From assembly GCA_001898405.1 (NCBI GenBank), contig MKTW01000020.1, positions 146,857 to 210,856 on the forward strand: a stretch of DNA of 64,000 nt, read 5' to 3'. The stretch is from Sphingobacteriales bacterium 44-61. GTDB lineage: Bacteria > Bacteroidota > Bacteroidia > Chitinophagales > Chitinophagaceae. Positions 1-8,084 of this stretch are shown one piece after another; the stretch's first letter is position 1, and every line of letters begins with the position of its first letter. Made by a program: the position numbers and the translations under genes. A model generated the notes under the pieces. It searched no databases. It saw only the letters and a list, made by a program, of their open reading frames with translations, and had not been told where the DNA came from.

Positions 1-12
1 TTCCACATATAA

Positions 13-1077
13 TTATAATAAGGTTTGGTACACTTCAAGATATTTTTTTGTATTCTTTTGCCAATCAAACAATTTGCTTCTGTTGATCAAAGCGTCTGAC
101 ATATTCTCCCGCTTATATCGTTGCATACCTTCGTGAAAAATCTTTCGCATATACTCCCTTTCAAATGATGAAAAATAAAAGGCAAGATCACCACCGATCT
201 CTGGTAATGATGTTCGGTCGGAAAGAAATAAAGGTTTCCCTAATTGCATAGCTTCCACTACCGGGAACCCAAAACCTTCAGCCAGGGAAGGATGTACAAA
301 AGCGGTACAATTCCGCAGATACCACGCTTTCTCTTCTTCAGATATCGGGCCAGGTAAATGCACACGATGATCAATGCCCATGGCGATAGCCCCCCTGCGG
401 ATAGATTCAACATAATCGGTCTCATCCAACCGGCCGGCAATTACCAGGTCCATCCCACTGTCCTTTACCAGTGAAAGCAACACATGGTAATTTTTTTTCC
501 GGTTTACATATCCCATGCCAAACATGAAGGGCCCGCTGGGGCGGCAGGATGAAAGTGGCGGGCGGGGTTCAAGCACACGCTGGGTTCCATTATGAATAAC
601 GTAAAGGGGCCTGTTACCTACATCACAATTTTTCAGCACATCATTCCGGCAGAATTCAGACACGCACACAATAGCATCACTTCTGTCTATCATTGACTGC
701 GTATGTGCAATGCTTTTCTGTTGTTCTTTCAGTGGCTTGCCTTCATGCAGTGAATTGAGGTCATGTATCGTTAACAAAACCTTGATATGCCGGTATTTTC
801 TCCTGTCCGGGATAATGCGCCCTGATTGAAAGGGGGCATGCCAGATCCTGCATTGATTCAGGAAAGGTTTATAATACCGGTGAAATGATCGCTCTATAAT
901 ATTGTTAATTCTATACTTAAAAGTATTTACCTCAGATCGTGGTATATAATGTCTGATCTTTATATCAGCGTTTCCTGCTACATGATCCTGAACATGATTG
1001 CCCAGATTTAAACAATAATAATATAATCCGGAATTGGGAAACCGCATTAAGTCGCAATCAAGAATTACTTCATTCAT
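13..1077 (-). CDS. Glycosyltransferase, GT4 family (GT-B fold)
   Basis: Probable sugar transferase acting in the cytoplasm on a surface glycan or glycolipid; donor and acceptor cannot be read from sequence. The C-terminal half has the GT4 nucleotide-sugar site, EGFGFPVVEAMQLGKP (the two Glu of the E-x7-E motif), preceded by a Rossmann segment (LVIAGRLDE). The first ATG in frame is at 1092, but the ATG at 1077 gives MNEVILDCDLMRF, which lines up with the N-terminus of the paralogous gene on the right (MLQRIVFDCERMKYF), so I prefer 1077 (354 aa). It diverges from that paralogue across a 255 bp gap. The stop is at 13-15, so the gene is complete. Confidence 0.85.
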   Translation of the reverse strand: MNEVILDCDLMRFPNSGLYYYCLNLGNHVQDHVAGNADIKIRHYIPRSEVNTFKYRINNIIERSFHRYYKPFLNQCRIWHAPFQSGRIIPDRRKYRHIKVLLTIHDLNSLHEGKPLKEQQKSIAHTQSMIDRSDAIVCVSEFCRNDVLKNCDVGNRPLYVIHNGTQRVLEPRPPLSSCRPSGPFMFGMGYVNRKKNYHVLLSLVKDSGMDLVIAGRLDETDYVESIRRGAIAMGIDHRVHLPGPISEEEKAWYLRNCTAFVHPSLAEGFGFPVVEAMQLGKPLFLSDRTSLPEIGGDLAFYFSSFEREYMRKIFHEGMQRYKRENMSDALINRSKLFDWQKNTKKYLEVYQTLL

Positions 1078-1094
1078 AAAAATTTGATTCAATC

Positions 1095-1137
1095 AAGTGG
1101 CAGCAAAACTCATCATATTTCCTGCCACTTTCTTTTT
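1095..1137. other. Hairpin with T-tract in the divergent glycosyltransferase intergenic region
   Basis: AAGTGGCAG (1095-1103) pairs with CTGCCACTT (1122-1130), followed on the plus strand by TCTTTTT. It looks like a weak plus-strand terminator, but no plus-strand gene precedes it in the window. It also lies in the presumed 5' untranslated region of the minus-strand glycosyltransferase. A second hairpin, GGAGTTC/GAACTCC (1268-1298), lies just upstream of the right-hand glycosyltransferase. I see no clear TAnnTTTG promoter in this gap. Confidence 0.35.
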
Positions 1138-1331
1138 AACAAACCATTTTTTTAAAATCTTTATGACTATAAAAAAATTTTATGGTGATAAAGCAACGGT
1201 ACATGTGAACCTGGTGTCAGGCTCTGAATCAGCTGATCTGTACTTATGAACGGTATGGATTTTGCAAGGAGTTCATATCATGCTTGCAACCGAACTCCAC
1301 TAATTTTTATTCATCTCCAACTATCTTGTAT

Positions 1332-2393
1332 ATGTTGCAGCGAATTGTGTTCGATTGTGAAAGAATGAAGTATTTCAATACCGGCCTTTATCATTACAGT
1401 CTTAACCTGGGTCTGCATTTGCGAACACAGGCAGACCCCCGCAGGGAAGAGATCAACTTCTTTGTTCCGCAACAGATACTTGGGAAATTTGGCGATACTA
1501 CCCAGTATATCAGGCAGCATTCATTGCAGAAATTTTATATGCCTCCGTTAAAAGGATTTGATATCTGGCATTGTACATACCAGAGTTCAGCTTACGTCCC
1601 CAAACGCAACCGGCGCATTAAGGTAGTGCTAACCATTCATGACCTTAATTTTATATACGAGAAGAAGGAAGAGCTTAAAAAAGCCAGCTACCTGCATCAT
1701 CTCCAAAAGAACATCGACCGCTCTGATGCCATTGTGTGCATCTCAGATTTTTGCCGGCAGGACGTATTAAAATATTGCGATACGGGTACCAAGCCTGTAT
1801 ATGTGATCTATAACGGCACCAACGAACTCAAAAGCCCTGAACTGTATAGCTATTCCTATAAACCGGAAAGGCCATTCCTGTTTTCATTAGGAGTGATGTG
1901 CCGCAAAAAAAACTTTCATGTCCTGCTCCCTTTACTGCAACAGGAACAGGACCTGGAGTTGCTGATAGCAGGAAGGCTGGATGATCCCAGTTATCTCGAT
2001 TTCATCCAACAATCAGCCAGGGACATGCGGGTAGAAGATAACCTGCGGGTGTTGGGTAATATATCTGAACCGGAGAAATCGTGGTATTATCAGAACTGCT
2101 ACGCATTTGCCCTGCCTTCCATTGCTGAAGGTTTTGGGTTGCCCGTTACGGAAGCCATGTCCGCAGGCAAGCCGGTTTTCCTGTCCAATAAAACCGCTTT
2201 ACCTGAAATTGGCAGTTCTGCCGCTTTTTACTTCCGTGATTTCAGCGCGCTGCACATGCAAAATGTTTTTCGCCAGGGTATGAAGCAGTACACCGCAGCC
2301 AGTATGGAACCAATAATCCGCCAGCGAAGCGAATTATTCTGCTGGACCAAAGCCGCTAAAGCTTATCTAAATGTATATCGTTCACTTTATTAA
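1332..2393 (+). CDS. Glycosyltransferase, GT4 family (paralogue of the divergent neighbour)
   Basis: Probable nucleotide-sugar-dependent glycosyltransferase. The protein (353 aa from the ATG at 1332) carries the GT4 signature EGFGLPVTEAMSAGKP and the Rossmann strand LLIAGRLDD. It aligns along its whole length with the minus-strand neighbour: both start with a DC(D/E)xM(R/K) segment and end with a W-x(1,2)-K/T-K tail. An in-frame ATG at 1284 would add 16 residues (MQPNSTNF...) with no counterpart in the paralogue, so 1332 is the better start. The stop is 16 bp before the MsbA-like exporter, suggesting one transcript that makes and exports a glycolipid or glycan. The acceptor is unknown. Confidence 0.85.
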   Translation: MLQRIVFDCERMKYFNTGLYHYSLNLGLHLRTQADPRREEINFFVPQQILGKFGDTTQYIRQHSLQKFYMPPLKGFDIWHCTYQSSAYVPKRNRRIKVVLTIHDLNFIYEKKEELKKASYLHHLQKNIDRSDAIVCISDFCRQDVLKYCDTGTKPVYVIYNGTNELKSPELYSYSYKPERPFLFSLGVMCRKKNFHVLLPLLQQEQDLELLIAGRLDDPSYLDFIQQSARDMRVEDNLRVLGNISEPEKSWYYQNCYAFALPSIAEGFGLPVTEAMSAGKPVFLSNKTALPEIGSSAAFYFRDFSALHMQNVFRQGMKQYTAASMEPIIRQRSELFCWTKAAKAYLNVYRSLY

Positions 2394-2409
2394 TTTTTAA
2401 ACCCGTAAC

Positions 2410-4245
2410 ATGAAGGTCTACCGGCGTTTGCTGAGTTATATTAAACCCTATCATAAATTTGTTGTTCCATTTTTTAGCTTTACGCTGATAGGTGTGTTCT
2501 TTAGCGTGTTCCAGTTCGCGCTCATCATCCCTTTGCTCAATTTTCTCTTTGATCCCGGCAGTGCTGCTGATAATGCTAAATATGCAGTGGCACCGGAGTT
2601 CAGCCTCTCAGCAAGCTATTTCAAAGATTATTTTTATCATCTCGTCTATAATTTTAAAACACATAACCCTGCTTATGCCCTTTACTTCATGGCGGGCATG
2701 ATCGTTGCTGCAGTGGTGCTGACCAATCTCTTCCGTTACCTGGCACAACGTCGTTTGATCAATACCCGCACCCTCCTGGTAAAAAGGTTAAGGGAAGCGC
2801 TTTTCGATAAAATCAACCGGCTGCAACTGGGCTATTTTACCAAAGAACACAAGGGCGATCTTATCTCCCGGCTCAACAGTGATGTGTACGGTATTGAAGG
2901 CGCTGCAGCCAGTTCGCTGGAAGTTTTGTTCAAAGAGCCGTATGTAATGATCGGGTATTTCATTGCCTTGTTTGCGATCTCTGCAAAACTGACCCTGTTC
3001 ACATTGCTGGTCATCCCAATTTCTGCTGTTGCTATTGCGGCAGTTACCCGGAAACTCCGGAAGGAAGCCAAAGATGTACAGGCTTCTATGGGTAGATTGC
3101 TTACGATCATTGATGAAACATTGCTCGGCATGCGCATTATCCGTGCATTTAATGCTACAGGTTTTGTGTTGAAAAGATTCAGCCGTGAAAATGACTTTTA
3201 CCGTAAAGCAAGCCTGGCCAGTTTCAATAAAAGAGAACTGGCGCCTGCTTTTTCCGAAGCAGCGGGTGTCATTGTAGTTGCTTGTATACTGGTGTATGGA
3301 GGTGGATTGGTATTAAGCAAAGACGGAGGACTGGAAGCAGGCGCTTTTATCGCTTTTATTGCCATCTTTTCACAAGTGATAAGACCGGCAAAAGCTATTG
3401 TAGTGGCTTTGTCCAATATACAGATAGGGCAGGCAGCCGGTGAGCGCATCCTGGAAATACTGGAAAAACCGGTTGAGATCGCCGATAAGCCCGGTGCTGT
3501 AGAACTGAATAGCTTTAAAGAAAAGATCGAACTGATGGATGTATCATTTCAATACAATGAAAAGCCTGTATTAAAGAATATCAATCTCATTATTGAAAAA
3601 GGAAAGACCATTGCATTAGTAGGCCCTTCCGGTGTGGGTAAGTCAACCATCGCCGATCTCATCCCCCGCTTTTATGAAGCCACTTCAGGAGAAGTATTGA
3701 TCGATGGCAAAAGTGTAAAAGACTACACCATGGAATCGTTGCGGAGCCAGATGAGTTTTGTAACGCAGGAGATCATTCTTTTCAATGATACCATTTTCAA
3801 TAATATCGCATTAGGACGACCGGATGCTACAGAAGAAGAAGTGATACAGGCAGCAAAAATTGCCAATGCACATGATTTTATCATGCAAACAGAACAGGGA
3901 TATCAAACCAATATTGGTGACCGTGGCATACGCCTTTCGGGAGGGCAACGTCAACGCCTGAGTATTGCAAGAGCTGTTTTTAAAAATCCGGCGATCCTGA
4001 TATTGGATGAAGCCACTTCTGCGTTGGATACCGAAGCGGAGAAATCCGTACAGGATGCACTCAATAAATTGATGGAAGGCCGCACCACTCTTGTGATCGC
4101 CCATCGCCTCAGCACCATTAAAGAAGCAGATGAGATCATCGTTATGCAGGATGGTTGCATCGTGGAAAGAGGGCATCATGATGAGCTGATACAGATTGAA
4201 GAAAGTATTTACCGCAGGCTTACATTGCTGCAGCGCATCGCCTGA
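2410..4245 (+). CDS. ABC exporter, MsbA/lipid-flippase type (fused TMD-NBD)
   Basis: Half-size ABC exporter of 611 aa, expected to work as a homodimer in the inner membrane. Residues about 1-340 hold six transmembrane helices of the type I exporter fold, with the coupling segment KGDLISRLNSDV. The nucleotide-binding domain has Walker A GPSGVGKST (about 405-413), Q-loop TQEIILF, signature LSGGQRQR (about 507), Walker B ILILDEATSALD (about 530) and H-loop AHRLS. All catalytic residues are present. Its position 16 bp after a glycosyltransferase suggests export of a glycolipid or saccharide. MsbA itself is an alternative; substrate identity cannot be settled from sequence. Confidence 0.9.
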   Translation: MKVYRRLLSYIKPYHKFVVPFFSFTLIGVFFSVFQFALIIPLLNFLFDPGSAADNAKYAVAPEFSLSASYFKDYFYHLVYNFKTHNPAYALYFMAGMIVAAVVLTNLFRYLAQRRLINTRTLLVKRLREALFDKINRLQLGYFTKEHKGDLISRLNSDVYGIEGAAASSLEVLFKEPYVMIGYFIALFAISAKLTLFTLLVIPISAVAIAAVTRKLRKEAKDVQASMGRLLTIIDETLLGMRIIRAFNATGFVLKRFSRENDFYRKASLASFNKRELAPAFSEAAGVIVVACILVYGGGLVLSKDGGLEAGAFIAFIAIFSQVIRPAKAIVVALSNIQIGQAAGERILEILEKPVEIADKPGAVELNSFKEKIELMDVSFQYNEKPVLKNINLIIEKGKTIALVGPSGVGKSTIADLIPRFYEATSGEVLIDGKSVKDYTMESLRSQMSFVTQEIILFNDTIFNNIALGRPDATEEEVIQAAKIANAHDFIMQTEQGYQTNIGDRGIRLSGGQRQRLSIARAVFKNPAILILDEATSALDTEAEKSVQDALNKLMEGRTTLVIAHRLSTIKEADEIIVMQDGCIVERGHHDELIQIEESIYRRLTLLQRIA

Positions 4246-4261
4246 TGATCATACAGGTCGT

Positions 4262-5659
4262 TTACCTGGAAGGGTTTTTCTTCTGCCGTTGTTGCTGCCA
4301 ACGGTAATAAACGTATATGCCGCCCAGTATCATTAAAACGGCAAGAATACGGAAGACCAGTTGCTGGGAAAAGCTTTCTTTATCTTCACCCGTTTTTATC
4401 TTCCGGTTGCTTTCTTCTATATAATAGGTAAGTAAAGGATAAGAGGGGTTAAGCCTGGCAGCGGATTCAAACATCCGTTTTGCACGGAAATAGTAACCTT
4501 CAAAGAAAAGACCGATGGCCTTATTGTAAGCGATCGAAGCACGGCTCATTTCAGGATGGATCATAGCGGAATCCAAAAACTCTTTCACTACGGATACAGG
4601 GATAGCAAAATTAAACCCGGCGGCAAGGCTACCGGTCTTTTGTTCCAGACTGCCAAATGTAGCAAGGCCAATCACTTCTCCTCTACTATTGCACACAGGG
4701 CTCCCACTACTGCCATGCGTGATGATGGCATCCATTTGTATCACCGGCCATCCACCAATAGAACGCTTAATCGCACTTACCACGCCTGCTGTCAGCGATG
4801 GCTCTATATTAGTTTCTTTTGCTAAAAAGGCATTGGATGTGACCGGTTCAGGATAACCAAACACCAGCACCTGGCTACCGATCCTTACCATCGGATCGGT
4901 GCTAACCGGTAAGGTCGGCATCTGTTTCACGCTATCTATTTTCAACACAGCAACATCTTTACCAGGCATAGCCTTACCGCTGACAATAACAGTTGCAGGT
5001 AAACGCCTGGTCACAAAATCACCTTTATCGCTATCTATCCTGAACTGAACAAAAATTTCTTTTTTCAGATCAAAAATGATCATTGATGATACCTGTGAAT
5101 AAATAACACTGTAAGCATCGTTAAGCAGGCCCCGCTGTTCATCAGACAAAGTCATCGCCCATGACCGCTCAAGGGAGCGGATATTGGCGTCTGTCACGTC
5201 CTTAAAAGTGGAAAGGATGAACTGGCGGCGGATATAGGCATTATCTCTATCAATGATATGGCAATTGGTAATGAAGTATCCATCCCCTGTAATAAAAAAG
5301 CCGGAGCCGGATGAAAAGATGCGGTGTTGCTGCCTGAAATATTCTGTGGTACGCGTAAAGAAACGGAAGGGGTTATTGTACAAAGCTTTCACCACGATGT
5401 CGAGTTTTTCTTCCGGGGTAAACATCGTGCCTGAGGTATCCAGTCGTTTTACCGAATCAACCAGCCGGTTGAAACGAGTCTCATTCATCTCCACTTTACT
5501 CACGTACACAGTACCGGAGAAAACAGTCTGCACCATTCCCACACCAGGTGAATTGGCGGCATAGCTCTGCTCTGCAGAAATGGTTTGTGCATAACCATAT
5601 TCCACAGCCAGTAAAAAAAGCAGCAATAGCCATTTATATCGTATATGTTTGAATCTCAT
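4262..5659 (-). CDS. Exported trypsin-like (S1-type) serine protease with C-terminal membrane anchor
   Basis: The protein of 465 aa starts with a signal peptide (MRFKHIRYKWLLLLFLLAV...YAQ). The chymotrypsin-fold triad is readable: His in TNCHII (about 133), Asp in GKDVAVLKID (about 235) and Ser in THGSSGSPV (about 319). A helical TPR-like stretch (SIAYNKAIGLFFEGYYFRAKRMF...) follows, then a C-terminal transmembrane helix (LVFRILAVLMILGGIYVYY) and a short basic tail. No PDZ domain is seen, so it is not a standard DegP/HtrA. This predicts a periplasmic protease tethered to the inner membrane. It converges on the ABC exporter gene with a 16 bp gap. Confidence 0.85.
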   Translation of the reverse strand: MRFKHIRYKWLLLLFLLAVEYGYAQTISAEQSYAANSPGVGMVQTVFSGTVYVSKVEMNETRFNRLVDSVKRLDTSGTMFTPEEKLDIVVKALYNNPFRFFTRTTEYFRQQHRIFSSGSGFFITGDGYFITNCHIIDRDNAYIRRQFILSTFKDVTDANIRSLERSWAMTLSDEQRGLLNDAYSVIYSQVSSMIIFDLKKEIFVQFRIDSDKGDFVTRRLPATVIVSGKAMPGKDVAVLKIDSVKQMPTLPVSTDPMVRIGSQVLVFGYPEPVTSNAFLAKETNIEPSLTAGVVSAIKRSIGGWPVIQMDAIITHGSSGSPVCNSRGEVIGLATFGSLEQKTGSLAAGFNFAIPVSVVKEFLDSAMIHPEMSRASIAYNKAIGLFFEGYYFRAKRMFESAARLNPSYPLLTYYIEESNRKIKTGEDKESFSQQLVFRILAVLMILGGIYVYYRWQQQRQKKNPSR

Positions 5660-5790
5660 TACCTATTAAAGATCAAAATACTAAAAACCCCGCCATCTGA
5701 CAATTGTTGAATAACCAAAAAAATTCCGAAATTTGCTAAAATTATTGGCAGACCGGGTTCGAATGGAGGTTTTAGGCTAATGCCTGGGCA

Positions 5791-5823
5791 ACTCCTGGCT
5801 CCCGACTAAAGACTCCTGACTCA
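5791..5823. repeat. Short degenerate CTCC(T/C)GACT repeats before rarA
   Basis: The 33 bp directly before rarA consist of degenerate copies of a GACTCCTGACT-like unit (ACTCCTGGCTCCCGACT, then AAAGACTCCTGACTC). This leaves no recognisable Shine-Dalgarno sequence for the ATG at 5827. It resembles simple intergenic repeat material; function unknown. Confidence 0.4.
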
Positions 5824-5826
5824 GAA

Positions 5827-7095
5827 ATGGTTCCATTAGCAGAAAGAATACGTCCTACTACTCTCGATGACCTTGCCGGTCAGCAGCATCTGACTGGCAA
5901 AGGCAGCATTTTGCGGAAGGCTATAGAGAATGGCCGGATCCCGTCAATGATCCTTTGGGGCCCGCCGGGTACCGGTAAAACAACGATTGCAAATATTATT
6001 GCCAATACGTTGAAAGTACCTTTCTATACACTGAGTGCGATCAGTTCTGGTGTGAAAGAAGTGAGGGAAGTGATCGCAGAAGCACAAACAAAAGCAAGTG
6101 CCATTTTATTTATTGACGAGATTCACCGTTTCAATAAAGGTCAGCAGGATGCATTGCTGGGTGCAGTAGAAAAGGGAGTGGTGACATTGATAGGTGCTAC
6201 CACAGAAAACCCTTCTTTTGAAGTGAATAGCGCCTTGCTCAGCCGCAGCCAGGTATATGTGTTGAAAGCATTGGATGAAAAGGATCTTGTTCAACTATTG
6301 CAAACAGCTATCGAAAAAGATGAATGGCTGAAACAAAAAAACATCGAGCTGAAAGAAACAGCAGCGCTGTTGAGCATTTCAGGAGGCGATGCAAGAAAAC
6401 TGCTGAACCTGCTTGAACTGGTAGCTGATTCCATTGTTCCGGAAAAACCAGGCAACCATGTGGTGATCACTGATGAAAAAGTGATGGACATTGCCCAGAA
6501 AAAGATCGCCTTGTATGACAAGGGCGGTGAACAGCATTATGATATCATTTCAGCTTTTATCAAATCCATGCGCGGCAGCGATCCGAATGCAGCAGTGTAC
6601 TGGCTGGCAAGAATGATCGAAGGTGGCGAAGATGTAAAATTCATTGCCAGGAGGATGGTGATACTCGCCAGTGAGGATATCGGTAATGCAAACCCTACAG
6701 CGCTTGTAATGGCGAATACAACGTTTGAAGCTGTTAACAAGATTGGCAATCCAGAAGCAAGGATCATTCTATCCCAATGCGCTGTTTATCTCGCATCTTC
6801 CCCTAAAAGCAATGCTTCGTATGAAGCAATTGCTAATGCCTTGGCAGCCGTGCAGCAATATGGTGATCTGCCGGTGCCTTTGCATATCCGCAATGCACCG
6901 ACCAAGTTGATGAAGAATCTGGGGTATGGAAAGAATTATGAGTATTCGCATAGTTATGCAAATAATTTTTCACCGCAGGAGTATTTGCCGAAAGAGATAG
7001 CGGGAAAGAAGTTTTATGAGCCGGGGAAGAATGCAAGAGAAGAGGAGTTAAGAAAGTTTTTGAAATCGTTGTGGAAGGATAAGTATGGGTATTAG
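5827..7095 (+). CDS. rarA: Replication-associated recombination protein A (RarA/MgsA-type AAA+ ATPase)
   Basis: Clamp-loader-like AAA+ ATPase that acts at stalled replication forks together with SSB and recombination proteins. The protein is 422 aa, normal for RarA. It opens with LAERIRPTTLDDLAGQQHL, has Walker A GPPGTGKTT (about residue 45), Walker B LFIDEIHRF (about 95), sensor 1 IGATTENPSFEVNSALLSR and the arginine-containing SGGDARKLLNLLE sensor 2 segment. The C-terminal tetramerisation region (SMRGSDPNAAVYWLARMIEGGED, MKNLGYGKNY) is intact. It is monocistronic, preceded by low-complexity repeats and followed by hairpins. Confidence 0.95.
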   Translation: MVPLAERIRPTTLDDLAGQQHLTGKGSILRKAIENGRIPSMILWGPPGTGKTTIANIIANTLKVPFYTLSAISSGVKEVREVIAEAQTKASAILFIDEIHRFNKGQQDALLGAVEKGVVTLIGATTENPSFEVNSALLSRSQVYVLKALDEKDLVQLLQTAIEKDEWLKQKNIELKETAALLSISGGDARKLLNLLELVADSIVPEKPGNHVVITDEKVMDIAQKKIALYDKGGEQHYDIISAFIKSMRGSDPNAAVYWLARMIEGGEDVKFIARRMVILASEDIGNANPTALVMANTTFEAVNKIGNPEARIILSQCAVYLASSPKSNASYEAIANALAAVQQYGDLPVPLHIRNAPTKLMKNLGYGKNYEYSHSYANNFSPQEYLPKEIAGKKFYEPGKNAREEELRKFLKSLWKDKYGY

Positions 7096-7105
7096 AAAGA
7101 ATTTT

Positions 7106-7154
7106 CTCAAAATGATTAAAATCCTCTAATGCTCTTAGAGGAAATATTTTTGAG
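7106..7154 (+). terminator. Composite hairpin after rarA
   Basis: The outer arms CTCAAAA (7106-7112) and TTTTGAG (7148-7154) enclose CCTCTAA/TTAGAGG (7123-7129 with 7135-7141). It sits about 10 bp after the rarA stop codon. The 3' side is T-rich but ends in GAG, so it is a plausible, not canonical, terminator. Confidence 0.4.
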
Positions 7155-7286
7155 CTTAGAGTTCTTCCCTCTATTTATATCTAAGGAGAAAAATAAACTG
7201 ACTTTACTTTTTCGGATATAAGTTTTTCTTCTATTTTTACTATGTGTCGGCGGCTGGATTAATAATCCCCCAACGATCAAGACTTG

Positions 7287-7310
7287 AACAGGATTCCAAG
7301 GAATCCTGTT
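7287..7310. terminator. Perfect 11-bp-arm hairpin at the convergent gene ends
   Basis: AACAGGATTCC, an AA spacer, then GGAATCCTGTT, followed on the plus strand by TGTTATTT. It ends two bases before the stop codon of the minus-strand gene, so it may end transcription arriving from rarA or protect the 3' end of either transcript. I see nothing else in the 217 bp between the two genes. Confidence 0.5.
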
Positions 7311-7312
7311 TG

Positions 7313-8008
7313 TTATTTAATTAGGCCGTATATTCTTTTGCTCAATATTTCATTCCTGCCAAGTCTATAAAATCTACTATTATAAAAAAGAAGGATTTCA
7401 ATTAACAAACGGCTCCTCTCGATACCGCTTTTTAATCCATCAATTAAATCTTTTCTGCTAATATCCGATACAATATCGATTACAAGCCGGCTTGCCTGGT
7501 CCGCTCCGCTTTTTATACGGTTTGCTATCAGGTCAGGCGTTTTGGTTGAAATACTTTTGAGGTCTGCCTTCATAATTACATGCCCCCGAATCAAAAAAAT
7601 ATCAAATTTCTTCTCACCTCGAAGAAACATTGCTTTCGGAGCAAATAAAACATCATACCCTTTTTGAGTAAGAGCTTTTGCAGTCTTTAATTCATGTTTA
7701 TGTTCAATCTCTGTACACTCTGCATAAACAGAACACTTTGACGTCTTATCCTGATACAATAAGTTCCATTCAAAGGAAGCTAATAATTTCTTAATAGCGG
7801 TTTGCTTTTGTTTAGCACTAACCTCATCAAAACAAAATCTTAGGAGAGAAGTAAAAAGAGTTATATCGAAAAAAAGCAGGCGCCCATTCTTTGCAGGATC
7901 ATATTCTGTTTCGAATAACCGGTCGTTTGTACTATCCTTTGCTGATTCTTCCATCGTCAAGAAATATCTCAAGATAATTTCCTGACCAACCCCTATCCAA
8001 GTAAACAC
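7313..8008 (-). CDS. Hypothetical protein with a nuclease-like C-terminal domain (CdiA-CT-like pattern)
   Basis: 231 aa, not recognised as a named family. The C-terminal part (about residues 80-231) reads ...HELKTAKALTQKGYDVLFAPK...KKFDIFLIRGHVIMKADLKS...IANRIKSGADQASRLVID. The order E-x3-A-x2-L-x3-GYDV, FDI-x3-G, D/E-x-K, then QAS-R-VID matches, by pattern memory only, the Barnase/EndoU/ColicinD-like nuclease domain found in CdiA toxins and some mobile-element proteins. No immunity or toxin-delivery partner is adjacent. The gene is more A+T-rich than its neighbours, which hints at transfer. An internal Met (start at 7954, MEESAKDS) is an alternative start. It follows the ModF-like gene on the same strand. 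Confidence 0.5.
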   Translation of the reverse strand: MFTWIGVGQEIILRYFLTMEESAKDSTNDRLFETEYDPAKNGRLLFFDITLFTSLLRFCFDEVSAKQKQTAIKKLLASFEWNLLYQDKTSKCSVYAECTEIEHKHELKTAKALTQKGYDVLFAPKAMFLRGEKKFDIFLIRGHVIMKADLKSISTKTPDLIANRIKSGADQASRLVIDIVSDISRKDLIDGLKSGIERSRLLIEILLFYNSRFYRLGRNEILSKRIYGLIK

Positions 8009-8084
8009 ACTCCTAAAAACACCAGATAAAAATGTTTTTTTCTGATGAAAAAATGTATTTACATCAAGGTGAATAATTCAAAGA

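Noticed and set aside
5755..5765. TTCGAAT motif resembling a tRNA T-loop
   Set aside because: No acceptor stem, D-loop or anticodon arm can be built around it.
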